64,000 nucleotides of DNA from NCBI RefSeq assembly GCF_005876955.1, contig NZ_SSCL01000003.1, positions 186,001-250,000 on the forward strand. The letters run 5' to 3'. The notes beneath the pieces are model-generated. The model was not told where the DNA came from and made no database searches. It saw nothing but the letters and a program-made list of their open reading frames with translations. This document shows positions 1-8,666 of this stretch, in pieces (within the stretch, counting starts at the first letter, position 1; every line of letters starts with the position of its first letter). A program made the position numbers and the translations under genes. The DNA comes from Sinomonas gamaensis. Lineage in GTDB: Bacteria; Actinomycetota; Actinomycetes; Actinomycetales; Micrococcaceae.

Positions 1-144
1 CACAGCGTCAATTCGAAGCCGCGAAGACGCTTGCCTGGAAGGTTCCACGGACGGGTCTTCGACCTCAAACCCGTGGAGGATCTCCTCGATGTCGTCGAGC
101 AGATGGTCACGATCGTTATCATCTGCAACGGGAGGGGCGTTCAC
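1..144 (-). CDS. Hypothetical protein, N-terminal 48 codons (runs off the window edge)
   Basis: A GTG start at 144 overlaps the TGA stop of ychF in a GTGA arrangement, so the gene is probably translationally coupled to ychF. The visible 48 residues are acidic (LLDDIEEILHGFEVED) and show no family motif I recognise. The rest lies outside the window, so the function is unknown. The open frame and the coupling geometry are the only support. Confidence 0.6.
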   Translation of the reverse strand, partial: MNAPPVADDNDRDHLLDDIEEILHGFEVEDPSVEPSRQASSRLRIDAV

Positions 145-1250
145 TTCTTGCCTTGGCCTGCAGAGGTGATTCCATGACGGAACTCGACCACGTCGCCGTC
201 GGCCATCACGTAGTCCTTGCCCTCAATCCGCACCTTGCCGCGCGCCTTCGCCTCGTTCATTGACCCGGCGTCGACGAGGTCCTCGAAGTGGACGACCTCG
301 GCCTTGATGAAGCCACGCTGGAAGTCGGAGTGAATCACACCGGCGGCCTGCGGCGCAGTGTCGCCCTGGCGGATGGTCCAGGCCCGGGCCTCCTTGGGAC
401 CGGCCGTGAGATAGGTCTGGAGGCCGAGGGTATGGAAGCCGACTCGCGCGAGCTGGTCAAGGCCGGACTCGTCCTGGCCGTTCATCTCGAGCATCTCTCG
501 GGCCTCCTCCTCGGAGAGCTCCACGAGGTCCGCCTCGAGCTTGGCGTCGAGGAAGATGCAGTCTGCGGGAGCGACCAGTTCGCGCAGCTCGGCCTGCTTC
601 TCCGGGCTGCCAAGCACGCCTTCGTCGCAGTTGAAGACGTAGATGAACGGCTTCGCCGTGAGGAGATTGAGCTCCTTGAGCGCGTCCATGTCCAGCTTGT
701 CGGTCGCGGCCGCAGCGATGATCGTGTCGCCCCGCTCGAGCACCTTCTTGGCTCCTTCGAGGGCAGCGAGCTCGGAGGCGTCGCGCTTCTTGTTCTTGAC
801 TTCCTTCTCCACGCGCGGGAGCGCCTTCTCGACCGTCTGGAGGTCGGCCAGGATCAGCTCGGTGTGAATGGTCTCGATGTCAGAACGGGGGTCGACGCGC
901 CCCTCGACGTGCACAACGTCCGGGTCGTCGAAGACGCGGACCACCTGGGCGATCGCCTGGGCCTCGCGGATGTTCGCCAAGAACTGATTGCCGAGTCCTT
1001 CGCCCTCGGATGCGCCCTTCACGATGCCAGCGATGTCCACGAACGACACGGTGGCAGGGAGGATCCGCTCCGAGTTGAAGATCTTGGCGAGCTCGCCAAG
1101 ACGGGGGTCGGGGAGGCTCACTACGCCGACGTTCGGCTCGATCGTCGCGAACGGATAGTTCGCCGCGAGCACCTGATTGCGCGTCAGCGCGTTGAAGAGC
1201 GTCGACTTTCCGACGTTGGGGAGTCCGACGATGCCAATAGTGAGAGCCAC
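141..1250 (-). CDS. ychF: Ribosome-associated GTPase/ATPase YchF (OLA1 family)
   Basis: P-loop NTPase of the Obg/YchF family, which binds ribosomes and prefers ATP over GTP. G1 is GLPNVGKS near the N-terminus. The base-specificity motif reads FNCDE, the NxxE form that marks YchF instead of the NKxD of true GTPases. The C-terminal TGS domain (DTAPQAAGVIHSDFQRGFIKAEVV) is complete. The 369-residue length is normal for the family. I chose GTG at 1250, giving MALTIGIVG, because that is the family N-terminus and a TATGAT -10 box lies 8 bases upstream; an ATG at 1256 would add two residues. The downstream gene overlaps its stop. Role in translation or stress adaptation is from family knowledge. Confidence 0.96.
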   Translation of the reverse strand: MALTIGIVGLPNVGKSTLFNALTRNQVLAANYPFATIEPNVGVVSLPDPRLGELAKIFNSERILPATVSFVDIAGIVKGASEGEGLGNQFLANIREAQAIAQVVRVFDDPDVVHVEGRVDPRSDIETIHTELILADLQTVEKALPRVEKEVKNKKRDASELAALEGAKKVLERGDTIIAAAATDKLDMDALKELNLLTAKPFIYVFNCDEGVLGSPEKQAELRELVAPADCIFLDAKLEADLVELSEEEAREMLEMNGQDESGLDQLARVGFHTLGLQTYLTAGPKEARAWTIRQGDTAPQAAGVIHSDFQRGFIKAEVVHFEDLVDAGSMNEAKARGKVRIEGKDYVMADGDVVEFRHGITSAGQGKK

Positions 1251-1327
1251 GGTCATCCATCATACCGTCGACGCTCTTTCGAGAATGTCGCCCAGAATTG
1301 TCGGAGCCCCATGCCATCGTGGGAGCC

Positions 1328-2596
1328 ATGGACGGAACACAGCTTCTCGTGATGGTGCTGGTGGCGGCGCTCGCCCTGCTTGTCGGCGCGTTGGCGGGCT
1401 TCGGCTATGCGCGGAGGAAGAACGCGGACGACGGCGGTACTAGCCCTGCGCTTCGAGCCCGCCTTGCGGAGACAGAGGCGCAGCTCGCGGCCGCGACGGC
1501 CGAGCGGAACCTGTTGGCGCGTCAGAACCAAGCTTTGACGAGCCTCGACGAGCAGGAGAACGCTGTGCTCCAAGCACTCGGGCCAGTCGCGGAGAAGCTG
1601 GGCGCAGTCCAGCGGCAGGTGGCCCTGCTCGAGCGCGACAGGGTCGAGCAGTACGGGCAGCTCGCCCAGCAGCTCCAGTCGGCCCAGGAGTCTGATGCTG
1701 CCCTCCTAAGGACAACGCACGCCCTCACCGCCGCCCTTGCCAACAACGCCTCCCGCGGCACGTGGGGCGAAGTCCAGCTCCGGCGAGTTGTCGAAGCTGC
1801 CGGAATGCTTGACCGGGTCGACTTCAGCGAGCAGGTCACCGCCGCGAGCGATCTCGGCGCCGTGCGGCCAGACCTCGTGGTCCATCTTCCGGGCGCGAAG
1901 CAGATCATCGTCGACGCGAAGGTGCCACTCGCGGCGTATCTCAAGGCTCAGGGCATCGCGCAGGACCCGAGCGCTGCCGCCGTCGAGACGAGGAAGCGCC
2001 ACCTGGCCGACCACGCTCGGGCATTGCGAGCTCATGTGGACGCGCTGGGAACGAAGAAGTACTGGGAATCGCTGGGCGCCAGCCCCGAACTCGTCGTCTG
2101 CTTCCTTCCCGCCGAGTCATTTCTCGCGGAGGCTCTCATTGAAGACCCCGGACTCCTCGACTACGCGTTCTCGCGGAACGTCGCCCTCGCGTCCCCCGCA
2201 ACGCTCATCGCCCTCCTCAAGGGCGTGGCCTTCGGATGGCGGCAGGAGCTCCTCACTGAGAACGCCCGGGAATTGTTCGAGCTGTCACAGCAGCTCTACG
2301 GCCGGCTGGGCACGATGGGCGGACATGTCGCGAAGCTGGGCAGCTCGCTGAAGTCGTCCGTCGAGCGATACAACGCCTTCGTCGGGGCGCTCGAATCACG
2401 CGTGCTGCCGACCGCTCGGCGCATCAGCGCCCTCGACCCCGGGGCACCGGAAACCCTGCCCGACATGCCGCCGCTAGCCAGCACTCCGCGGGTCCTGAGC
2501 GCGGGCGAACTGCTTGACGCGCAACAGCTCGAGGACAGCGGCCTGCCGGGTCTGCCCGCCGGCGTCGCCCCTCAACGCCGAGATCGGGCCTCCTGA
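1328..2596 (+). CDS. rmuC: DNA recombination protein RmuC family
   Basis: A membrane-anchored, coiled-coil protein of 422 residues. Residues about 4-24 form one transmembrane helix. A long Ala/Gln/Glu-rich coiled coil follows, then the RmuC domain with WGEVQLRRVVEAAGMLDRVDF and RPDLVVHLPG..IIVDAKVPL, a PD-(D/E)XK-like core in which the D/DAK residues are kept. E. coli RmuC limits inversions at repeats; the biochemical activity is not settled. The ATG at 1328 puts the membrane helix at the very N-terminus; an upstream GTG at 1298 is less likely. The last codons (RRDRAS and the TGA) are formed by the first unit of the 21-bp repeat array described separately. Confidence 0.93.
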   Translation: MDGTQLLVMVLVAALALLVGALAGFGYARRKNADDGGTSPALRARLAETEAQLAAATAERNLLARQNQALTSLDEQENAVLQALGPVAEKLGAVQRQVALLERDRVEQYGQLAQQLQSAQESDAALLRTTHALTAALANNASRGTWGEVQLRRVVEAAGMLDRVDFSEQVTAASDLGAVRPDLVVHLPGAKQIIVDAKVPLAAYLKAQGIAQDPSAAAVETRKRHLADHARALRAHVDALGTKKYWESLGASPELVVCFLPAESFLAEALIEDPGLLDYAFSRNVALASPATLIALLKGVAFGWRQELLTENARELFELSQQLYGRLGTMGGHVAKLGSSLKSSVERYNAFVGALESRVLPTARRISALDPGAPETLPDMPPLASTPRVLSAGELLDAQQLEDSGLPGLPAGVAPQRRDRAS

Positions 2597-2659
2597 CGCC
2601 GACATCGGGCCCTCCAACACCGACATCGGGCCTCCTGACGCCGACAGCGGGCCCCCGGC
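2576..2659 (+). repeat. 21-bp tandem repeat array 1 (4 units) at the rmuC 3' end
   Basis: Four consecutive 21-base units start at 2576, 2597, 2618 and 2639. Their core reads CGCCGA(G/C)ATCGGGCC. The first unit contains the rmuC stop codon at its end. The cores are centred on a CCGANNTCGG near-palindrome. The same family recurs in opposite orientation in array 2. Confidence 0.9.
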
Positions 2660-2682
2660 GAGCATGCCCGCTCGCTGGGGGC
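2651..2682. other. Inverted repeat between the two 21-bp arrays
   Basis: The bases between the arrays can form a GGCGAGC/GCTCGCT stem with flanking C and G runs and a short loop. In RNA this would sit at the tip of the larger structure made by array 1 pairing with array 2. A terminator role is an inference. Confidence 0.5.
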
Positions 2683-2714
2683 CCCGCCGTCGTCCGCTGT
2701 TGTTGATGCGCGAG

Positions 2715-2861
2715 CTCTACTACCCGACGTCGCCGCCACAGGGCCCGACGTCGCCGCCACAGGGCCCGACCTCGCCGCCACAGGGCCCGACGTCGGCGCC
2801 ACACGCCCCGACCTCGCCGCCACACGCCCCGACCTCGGCGCCACAGGGCCCGATCTCGGCG
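2715..2861 (-). repeat. 21-bp tandem repeat array 2 (7 units) at the ispH 3' end, inverted relative to array 1
   Basis: Read on the minus strand, seven 21-base units begin directly after the ispH stop codon. The ispH-proximal core, CGCCGAGATCGGGCC, is identical to the first unit of array 1. Other units read CGCCGACGTCGGGCC or CGGCGAGGTCGGG; the distal one (2735-2715) is degenerate. Several units contain the perfect palindrome CCGACGTCGG. Confidence 0.9.
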
Positions 2862-2862
2862 G

Positions 2863-3948
2863 TCAGCCGCGCGGGCGCTGGCCCCGTCCGCCCAGGCCGC
2901 GGCTGCCGTCGCCGACGTCCTTGAGGGTCGCGCGGAGCTCCTTCGGGAGGGAGAACAGAATGTCCTCCTCGGCCGTCACGACCTCCTCAACATTCGCATA
3001 GCCGTACTCGGCTGCAAGCCTCAGAACGTCCTGCACGAGAACTTCGGGAACTGATGCCCCGGAAGTCACGCCCACGGTAGCTACGCCTTCGAACCAGGAC
3101 TCGTCGACCTCGTTCGCAAAGTCCACCCGGTATGCCTTCTTCGCCCCGTACTCGAGGGCCACCTCCACGAGGCGAACGGAATTCGACGAGTTCGCCGATC
3201 CCACCACGATCACAAGGTCCGCCTGAGGCGCGATCTTCTTGATCGCAGCCTGACGATTGGACGTCGCATAGCAGATGTCATCGCTCGGCGGGTCCTGGAG
3301 GTTGGGGAACCGCTCGCGGAGGCGCCGAACGGTCTCCATCGTCTCGTCGACCGAGAGCGTGGTCTGCGAGAGCCAGATGAGACGGTCGGGATCGCGGACC
3401 TCGATCGTGTCGGCCTCCTCGGGCGAGTTCACGATCTGGGTGTGCTCGGGCGCTTCGCCGTAGGTGCCTTCGACTTCCTCGTGCCCCTCGTGACCGATGA
3501 GCAGGATCTCGTAGTCGCCCTTCGCGAAGCGCACAGCCTCACGGTGCACCTTGGTCACCAGCGGACAGGTCGCGTCGATGGTGCGCAGCCCGCGTTCCTC
3601 GGCGGAGCGGACGACGGCGGGGCTCACCCCGTGCGCGGAGAAAACGACGAGCGCGCCCTCAGGCACCTCGTCCGTTTCGTCGACGAAGATCGCGCCGCGC
3701 TCTTCGAGTGTCTCGACGACGTGGCGGTTGTGCACGATCTGCTTGCGGACGTAGACGGGAGGACCGTAGTGCTCGAGCGCCTTTTCGACCGCGATGACCG
3801 CCCGGTCCACCCCTGCGCAGTACCCGCGCGGCGCGGCGAGCAGAACCCGCTTCTCCCCGACGATCGGCGCAGCAGAGGCCACATCCTCGGGTGCCCGGCG
3901 TCGGCGCGGAACCGAGGGCATGGAAAGAGCGACGGGGGAAGAGGTCAT
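2863..3948 (-). CDS. ispH: 4-hydroxy-3-methylbut-2-enyl diphosphate reductase
   Basis: Last enzyme of the MEP isoprenoid pathway. It reduces HMBPP to isopentenyl and dimethylallyl diphosphate using a [4Fe-4S] cluster. The three cluster cysteines are visible in [23 protein letters not shown] and [11 protein letters not shown]. The 361-residue length is typical for actinobacteria, with a Pro/Arg-rich N-terminal extension of about 30 residues and a Gly/Arg-rich tail. The ATG at 3948 lies 6 bases after a TAGCAT -10 box, which suggests a leaderless mRNA. The gene is convergent with rmuC across the 21-bp repeats. Confidence 0.97.
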   Translation of the reverse strand: MTSSPVALSMPSVPRRRRAPEDVASAAPIVGEKRVLLAAPRGYCAGVDRAVIAVEKALEHYGPPVYVRKQIVHNRHVVETLEERGAIFVDETDEVPEGALVVFSAHGVSPAVVRSAEERGLRTIDATCPLVTKVHREAVRFAKGDYEILLIGHEGHEEVEGTYGEAPEHTQIVNSPEEADTIEVRDPDRLIWLSQTTLSVDETMETVRRLRERFPNLQDPPSDDICYATSNRQAAIKKIAPQADLVIVVGSANSSNSVRLVEVALEYGAKKAYRVDFANEVDESWFEGVATVGVTSGASVPEVLVQDVLRLAAEYGYANVEEVVTAEEDILFSLPKELRATLKDVGDGSRGLGGRGQRPRG

Positions 3949-3954
3949 GCATCT

Positions 3955-3960
3955 ATGCTA
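3955..3960 (-). promoter_or_regulatory. -10 box of ispH (leaderless)
   Basis: TAGCAT lies 6 bases upstream of the ispH ATG, leaving no room for a ribosome binding site. Confidence 0.6.
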
Positions 3961-3965
3961 TCGAG

Positions 3966-4808
3966 TCAGAAACTGGCCTCTGCTCGTCTCCGCCGCCGGC
4001 GAACGGCCCCGAGGACGGCGCCGACGACGAGCAGCACTGCGCCGCAGACCGCAAGCGCCACAATCCACGACTCGAAGTTCGCTGCAGCGAGTTCGGCAGC
4101 GCGCGCGCCGAAAGTGGAGGACATCGATCCTGCGTTCCCCTGGGCGGAACCGGCCGCAGGAATCAGGCCGTCGGCGCCTTGGAACAAGGCGGCGACCACC
4201 AGCAGGCCGAGTCCGGCCCACGCCAAGGCGACTCCCCGCCGTCGTGCGCACAGCAGCCCAAGAACGAGGGCGAGCAGGGCACCGAACGCGAGGGGAAGCC
4301 CCAGTCGGGCGAGATCTTGAGCGTTCGTGAGCCAGGAACGCTGCTGCGCAGTGCCCACCTGAACGGTCAGTGACGGAGGACCGGCGATGTTGGCGTTCAG
4401 CGAGGCCCCGAGCTTCCGAGCGAGAAGGTCCGCGAGGGGACGGAGCTCGAGTTCGAAGGCGTTGGCCGAGGCCCGGTCCGCACTGAAATTCACCTGGTGG
4501 GTCGCACGCAGGGTGTCGCTCCACGCCTGCGGGAATCCGGGGTCGGAAACGAGCCCCTTGGCGACGGCGTCGACTGCCTGCTGCGCGATCGGCTTCAGGG
4601 CTTCCGGTATCCCCGCCGAGGACAGCACCGCGGCGTCCAGATTGGACACGAGGGTCGACTGGATGTCCTTGTCGTTTCCCATCGGTTCGAGCAGGTGGAC
4701 GAAACCGGACTCGTCGACCACGTTGCGGTCGAGCCAGAGCGCGGGCACCGCCACTGCTGCGAGGACGACGGCGAGCAGCACGGAGAGTGCGGAGAGGACG
4801 GTACGCAT
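3966..4808 (-). CDS. Hypothetical membrane protein
   Basis: A 280-residue protein of no family I can name. An N-terminal hydrophobic helix (residues about 3-24, LSALSVLLAVVLAAVAVPAL) is followed by an extracellular-looking stretch of about 150 residues. Three further hydrophobic segments (LPLAFGALLALVLGLLC, ALAWAGLGLLVVAALF and IVALAVCGAVLLVVGAVLGAV) precede an Arg-rich cytoplasmic tail. The ATG at 4808 places the signal-anchor at the N-terminus. The gene is divergent from xseA with about 95 bases between the starts. Its stop lies 17 bases from the start of ispH, so the two may be cotranscribed. Confidence 0.8.
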   Translation of the reverse strand: MRTVLSALSVLLAVVLAAVAVPALWLDRNVVDESGFVHLLEPMGNDKDIQSTLVSNLDAAVLSSAGIPEALKPIAQQAVDAVAKGLVSDPGFPQAWSDTLRATHQVNFSADRASANAFELELRPLADLLARKLGASLNANIAGPPSLTVQVGTAQQRSWLTNAQDLARLGLPLAFGALLALVLGLLCARRRGVALAWAGLGLLVVAALFQGADGLIPAAGSAQGNAGSMSSTFGARAAELAAANFESWIVALAVCGAVLLVVGAVLGAVRRRRRRAEASF

Positions 4809-4903
4809 GGCTTCCCAAGGTGAGGCGGCAACCCACCTATCGTAGAGGGGAGGGGATCCAGGTTCCCGGCAGGACTGTCGGCGGGCCGTGATAGATCTGA
4901 GAC

Positions 4904-6316
4904 ATGACCGAGCGCGCAGGAGAGGGGGACGACATGCCTGACGCAGCGGAGATGATCGATGCCATGGGTACCGTGGCCGCAGGGGACACCCCCGCGCAGA
5001 GTGCGGACGAGACAGCCCCCGCAAGCCTGCCCGAGCGCGCCGCTGACACGACGCCGGACAATCCGTGGCCCCTCGCCCTCCTCTCGCGCAAGCTCAAGGA
5101 GCACATCGAGCGTGCGCCGCAGGTGTGGATCGAGGGCCAAGTCATCGAGCTCAACCGCCGCGGGACGAACGCCTATCTCACGCTGCGGGACGTCGAGGAC
5201 GAGATCTCGTTGTCGGCGTCGGCCTGGAGCCAGGTCATGGGGCGCCTCAAGGAGCCCCTCGAACGCGGCTCGCGCGTTGTAGCCCTCGTCAAGCCGGAGA
5301 TGTGGCTCAAGACCGGGCGCCTGAACATGCAGGTCCGCGACATCAGGCCGGTCGGCCTCGGGGACCTCTTGGCGAGGATCGAACGACTCCGGCACGCCCT
5401 CGGCGCGGAAGGCCTTTTCTCCGAGTCGCTCAAGAAGCGCCTGCCCCTCCTCCCCCATCGGATCGGCTTGATCACCGGACGGGATTCGGACGCGAAGAAG
5501 GACGTGCTCCGCAACGCCGCGCTGCGGTGGCCCGCCGTTCACTTCGAGATCCGGGAGGTCGCCGTCCAGGGAGGTGGCGCCGTTGGCGAGGTCATCCGGG
5601 CGCTCCGAGAGCTGGACGCGATGCCCGAAGTCGACGTCATCGTGATCGCTCGAGGTGGCGGCTCGCTTGAAGACCTGCTGCCGTTCAGCGACGAGCGGCT
5701 GGTCCGCGCCGTCGCCGCGGCCGAGACGCCCGTGGTCAGTGCGATCGGGCACGAGGCAGACCGTCCCATCCTCGACGACGTCGCCGACCTCCGCGCTTCG
5801 ACCCCCACCGACGCTGCCAAGCGCATCGTGCCGGACGTGGCCGAGGAGCTCTCACGAGTCCGGCAGTGCCGGGATCGGCTCGAACGGCAGATCGCCTTGC
5901 ACGTCCACCGCGAGGAACAGCAGCTCGCGCTCCTGCGCACCCGGCCCGTGCTGGCGCGGCCGGAGGAGATGCTGCAGGCCCGGCATCAGGACGTCGATCG
6001 GCTCGTGGCCCGCGCGCACCACGCAGTGAGCGGCGCCGTCGTCCGCGGCGAGGACGCTGTCCGGCACCTCCGCGCCCAAGTCCGCTCCCTCTCCCCGCAG
6101 CAGACGCTTGACCGGGGCTACTCGGTGGTCCAAGTGCTCGACGGGCCGGCCGCCGCCGTGATCCGCGCCCCCGAGGACGCCCCGGAGGGCACTCCCCTGC
6201 GGGTCCGGCTCGCGCGCGGGGCGCTGGTTGCCCGCTCGGAAGGCGAGCTCACGGCGACACGCGCGGGCAAGATCCACAAGACCCACACCGGCGAGGAAGG
6301 AACCGCACATGAGTGA
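4904..6316 (+). CDS. xseA: Exodeoxyribonuclease VII large subunit
   Basis: Catalytic subunit of exonuclease VII, which degrades single-stranded DNA from both ends. An N-terminal OB fold (VWIEGQVIELNRRGTNAYLTLRD, residues about 75-150) precedes the XseA domain with GLITGRDSDAKKDVL and IARGGGSLEDLLPFSDERL. A coiled-coil region and the C-terminal LDRGYSVV segment follow. The 470 residues include about 55 poorly conserved N-terminal residues, so the true start could be one of the internal ATGs (4934 or 4964). The last 8 bases overlap xseB, so both subunits come from one mRNA. Confidence 0.96.
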   Translation: MTERAGEGDDMPDAAEMIDAMGTVAAGDTPAQSADETAPASLPERAADTTPDNPWPLALLSRKLKEHIERAPQVWIEGQVIELNRRGTNAYLTLRDVEDEISLSASAWSQVMGRLKEPLERGSRVVALVKPEMWLKTGRLNMQVRDIRPVGLGDLLARIERLRHALGAEGLFSESLKKRLPLLPHRIGLITGRDSDAKKDVLRNAALRWPAVHFEIREVAVQGGGAVGEVIRALRELDAMPEVDVIVIARGGGSLEDLLPFSDERLVRAVAAAETPVVSAIGHEADRPILDDVADLRASTPTDAAKRIVPDVAEELSRVRQCRDRLERQIALHVHREEQQLALLRTRPVLARPEEMLQARHQDVDRLVARAHHAVSGAVVRGEDAVRHLRAQVRSLSPQQTLDRGYSVVQVLDGPAAAVIRAPEDAPEGTPLRVRLARGALVARSEGELTATRAGKIHKTHTGEEGTAHE

Positions 6317-6545
6317 GTCCCTGCAGGACGAGTTCGCGCACCTGAACTACGAGGAAGCTCGCGAGCAGCTCGTGGCGGTCGTGGCCAAACTCGAGGCCGG
6401 CGGAGTGAGCCTTGAGGAGTCGCTCGCGCTGTGGGAGCGCGGCGAGGCCCTCGCACAGCGGTGCGAGGAGTGGCTCGAGGGCGCACGACGGCGGCTGGAT
6501 GCCGCGCGTCGTCAGCCCGCTGAGGGCGGGGCGGTCACCGAGTAG
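6309..6545 (+). CDS. xseB: Exodeoxyribonuclease VII small subunit
   Basis: A 78-residue helical protein that wraps along the coiled coils of XseA. The family signature is LNYEEAREQLVAVVAKLEAGG...LEESLALWERGEALAQRCEEWL. The ATG at 6309 sits inside the end of xseA (8-base overlap) with an AGGAAG site upstream, which fixes the start. The C-terminus is slightly longer than in E. coli. Confidence 0.95.
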   Translation: MSESLQDEFAHLNYEEAREQLVAVVAKLEAGGVSLEESLALWERGEALAQRCEEWLEGARRRLDAARRQPAEGGAVTE

Positions 6546-6550
6546 GGGAC

Positions 6551-7414
6551 TCAGCTCTCGGCGAGTCGGGCCTTCTCCTCGTCGACGTCGAAGGACGCGG
6601 AGGGCCACTGCGGGTCCATGCCCTCGAGCGCCGCGACGAGGAGCTCCTGCACGACCATGCGTGAGTACCACTTGTTGTCTGCCGGCACCACGTACCACGG
6701 AGCGTAAGCCGTGCTCGTCCGCAGGATCGCCGCCTCGTACGCCGCCATGTAGTCGTCCCACTGCTGCCGGGCGGAAATGTCGCCCGGGTCGTATTTCCAG
6801 TGCTTCGCAGGATTGTCGAGGCGGGCAGCAAGACGCTCCTTCTGCTCCTCCTTGCTGAGGTGCAGCATCACCTTGATGATCCGGGTCTCGTTCTCGAAGA
6901 GGCGGGACTCGAAATCCTGAATTGACGAAAAGCGGCGTTCGAGCTCGTCATCATTGATCAGGCCGTGAACGCGCGGCACCAGGACATCCTCGTAGTGCGA
7001 CCGGTCGAAGCACCCGAGCATGCCCGGCCCCGGCAGCTGCTTCTCGATGCGCCACAGGAAATCGTGGCGCCGCTCCTCCTCGGTGGGAACACCAAAGGCG
7101 GCATGACGGACGCCCTGGACGTCGACAGCCCCAACCACGTGGCTGACGATTCCGCCCTTGCCGCAGGTGTCCATGCCTTGGAGCACCAAGAGGAGCGAGC
7201 GCTTCCCTCCGCCCTTTCCTTCGGCGAAGAGTCGTTCCTGGAGGTCGGCGAGCTGAGAGTCGCGCTTCGCCAGAATGGCCTGGCCGTCCGACTTGCCGCC
7301 TTTGAACCCGGGCGTGGAGCCAGGATCGATGTCCGCGAGTCGGAACTCCGGCCGGACAACGAGCAGGTCCTGTGGGGCGCCGGTGAAGCCGTTCTCTTCG
7401 GTTTGCTTCGACAT
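6551..7414 (-). CDS. Polyphosphate kinase 2 family (polyphosphate:nucleotide phosphotransferase)
   Basis: A 287-residue PPK2 domain protein that transfers phosphate between polyphosphate and nucleotides. Visible motifs are the Walker A loop GMDTCGKGG, the Walker B-type FDRSHYEDVLV and the lid region EEERRHDFLWRIEKQLPGPG. The C-terminal YAPWYVVPADNKWYSRMVV is typical of the subgroup of short PPK2 enzymes. Direction and nucleotide preference (NDP or NMP) cannot be read from sequence here. The gene lies 16 bases downstream of the aminotransferase and may be cotranscribed with it. It is convergent with xseB. Confidence 0.92.
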   Translation of the reverse strand: MSKQTEENGFTGAPQDLLVVRPEFRLADIDPGSTPGFKGGKSDGQAILAKRDSQLADLQERLFAEGKGGGKRSLLLVLQGMDTCGKGGIVSHVVGAVDVQGVRHAAFGVPTEEERRHDFLWRIEKQLPGPGMLGCFDRSHYEDVLVPRVHGLINDDELERRFSSIQDFESRLFENETRIIKVMLHLSKEEQKERLAARLDNPAKHWKYDPGDISARQQWDDYMAAYEAAILRTSTAYAPWYVVPADNKWYSRMVVQELLVAALEGMDPQWPSASFDVDEEKARLAES

Positions 7415-7430
7415 CGAACCTCCGCTGGTG

Positions 7431-8651
7431 TCAGTTCCCCTCGTACCTGCTGAGGAAGTCTGCCATACGGCCCAGGGCCTCCTCGATGTCCGCCACGGCC
7501 GGGAGCGTGACCATGCGGAAGTGGTCGGGCGAGTGCCAGTTGAAGGCGCGCCCGTGGGAAAGGAGGATCTTCTGCTCGCGCAGGAGGTCGAGGACGAACT
7601 TCTCGTCGTCCTTGATCGGGTAGACCTCGGGATCGAGGCGAGGGAAGAGATACAGCGCGCCCTTGGCCTGGGTCGTGGAGACGCCTGGCATGGCGTTGAG
7701 CATCTCGTACGCCTTGTTGCGCTGTTCGAGCAGACGTCCGCCGGGGAGGATGAGGTCGTTGATGCTCTGGTACCCGCCCAGCGCGGTCTGAATGGCATGC
7801 TGCGCTGGCACGTTGGCACACAGGCGCATGTTCGCGAGCAGGTTGATGCCCTCCAGATAATCGGCGGCGGACTTCTTCGGCCCGGAGATCGCCATCCAGC
7901 CCGCGCGGTAGCCGCACACCCGGTACGCCTTCGAGAGGCCGCTGAACGTCAGGCACAGCACGTCCTCGTTCGTGAACGCGGCCATGTTGGTGTGCGTGAC
8001 CCCGTCGTAGAGGATCTTCTCGTAGATCTCGTCCGCGAAGATGATGAGCCCATGCTTCTCGGCGAGCGCGACGATCTGCCGCAGCGTGGAATCGGAGTAG
8101 ACCGCACCGGTGGGGTTGTTCGGGTTGATGACCACGATGCCCTTGGTCCTAGGCGTGATCTTGAACTCGAGATCCTCGAGGTCCGGCTCCCAGTCCTCCT
8201 CCTCACGGCACAGATAGTGCACGGCGCTGCCGCCCGCGAGCGAGACGGATGCCGTCCACAGGGGGTAGTCCGGGGTGGGGACGAGGATCTCGTCACCATG
8301 CTCGAGCAGCGCCATGAGGGACATGGTGATGAGCTCGCTCACCCCGTTGCCGAGGTAGATGTCGTCCACCCCGATGTTCTGGATCCCCCGCGTCTGGTAG
8401 TACTGCGAGACGGCGGTCCGGGCCGAGAAGATGCCTCGCGAGTCGCTGTAGCCCTGCGCGTGCGGGAGGTGGCGGATCATGTCCACGAGGATCGCGTCCG
8501 GAGCCTCGAAGCCGAAGGGCGCCGGGTTGCCGATGTTGAGCTTGAGGATCTTGTGGCCCTCGGCCTCCATCTGCTGGGCAGCTTCCAAGATCGGTCCCCG
8601 AATGTCGTAGAGGACGTTGTGGAGCTTGGAAGACTGCTTGAACTCGGCCAT
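7431..8651 (-). CDS. alaA: Alanine-type PLP aminotransferase (class I/II fold)
   Basis: A 406-residue fold type I aminotransferase most like the AlaA/AspC (Rv0337c-type) alanine aminotransferases, which interconvert alanine + 2-oxoglutarate and pyruvate + glutamate. Motifs are NIGNPAPFGF near the N-terminus, VINPNNPTGAVYS, FADEIYEKILYDG (PLP aspartate) and the Schiff-base lysine in FSGLSKAYRVCGYRAGWM. The ATG at 8651 has a CATATT sequence 6 bases upstream. A 13-bp inverted repeat (8667-8707) lies just before it. The substrate assignment rests on overall similarity and is less certain than the family. Confidence 0.9.
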   Translation of the reverse strand: MAEFKQSSKLHNVLYDIRGPILEAAQQMEAEGHKILKLNIGNPAPFGFEAPDAILVDMIRHLPHAQGYSDSRGIFSARTAVSQYYQTRGIQNIGVDDIYLGNGVSELITMSLMALLEHGDEILVPTPDYPLWTASVSLAGGSAVHYLCREEEDWEPDLEDLEFKITPRTKGIVVINPNNPTGAVYSDSTLRQIVALAEKHGLIIFADEIYEKILYDGVTHTNMAAFTNEDVLCLTFSGLSKAYRVCGYRAGWMAISGPKKSAADYLEGINLLANMRLCANVPAQHAIQTALGGYQSINDLILPGGRLLEQRNKAYEMLNAMPGVSTTQAKGALYLFPRLDPEVYPIKDDEKFVLDLLREQKILLSHGRAFNWHSPDHFRMVTLPAVADIEEALGRMADFLSRYEGN

Positions 8652-8666
8652 TCAACAAATATGCCA

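Noticed and set aside
2514-2924. An open frame through the 21-bp repeats giving a Pro-Thr-Ser-rich repeat protein
   Set aside because: It is a consequence of the 21-base period (seven codons). No start signal or ribosome binding site was seen and it overlaps rmuC and ispH. It remains possible only if proteomics finds the peptide.
4809-5752. Long minus-strand frame over xseA joined to the membrane protein
   Set aside because: The membrane protein has a plausible ATG at 4808 with a signal-anchor. The upstream extension is antisense to xseA.
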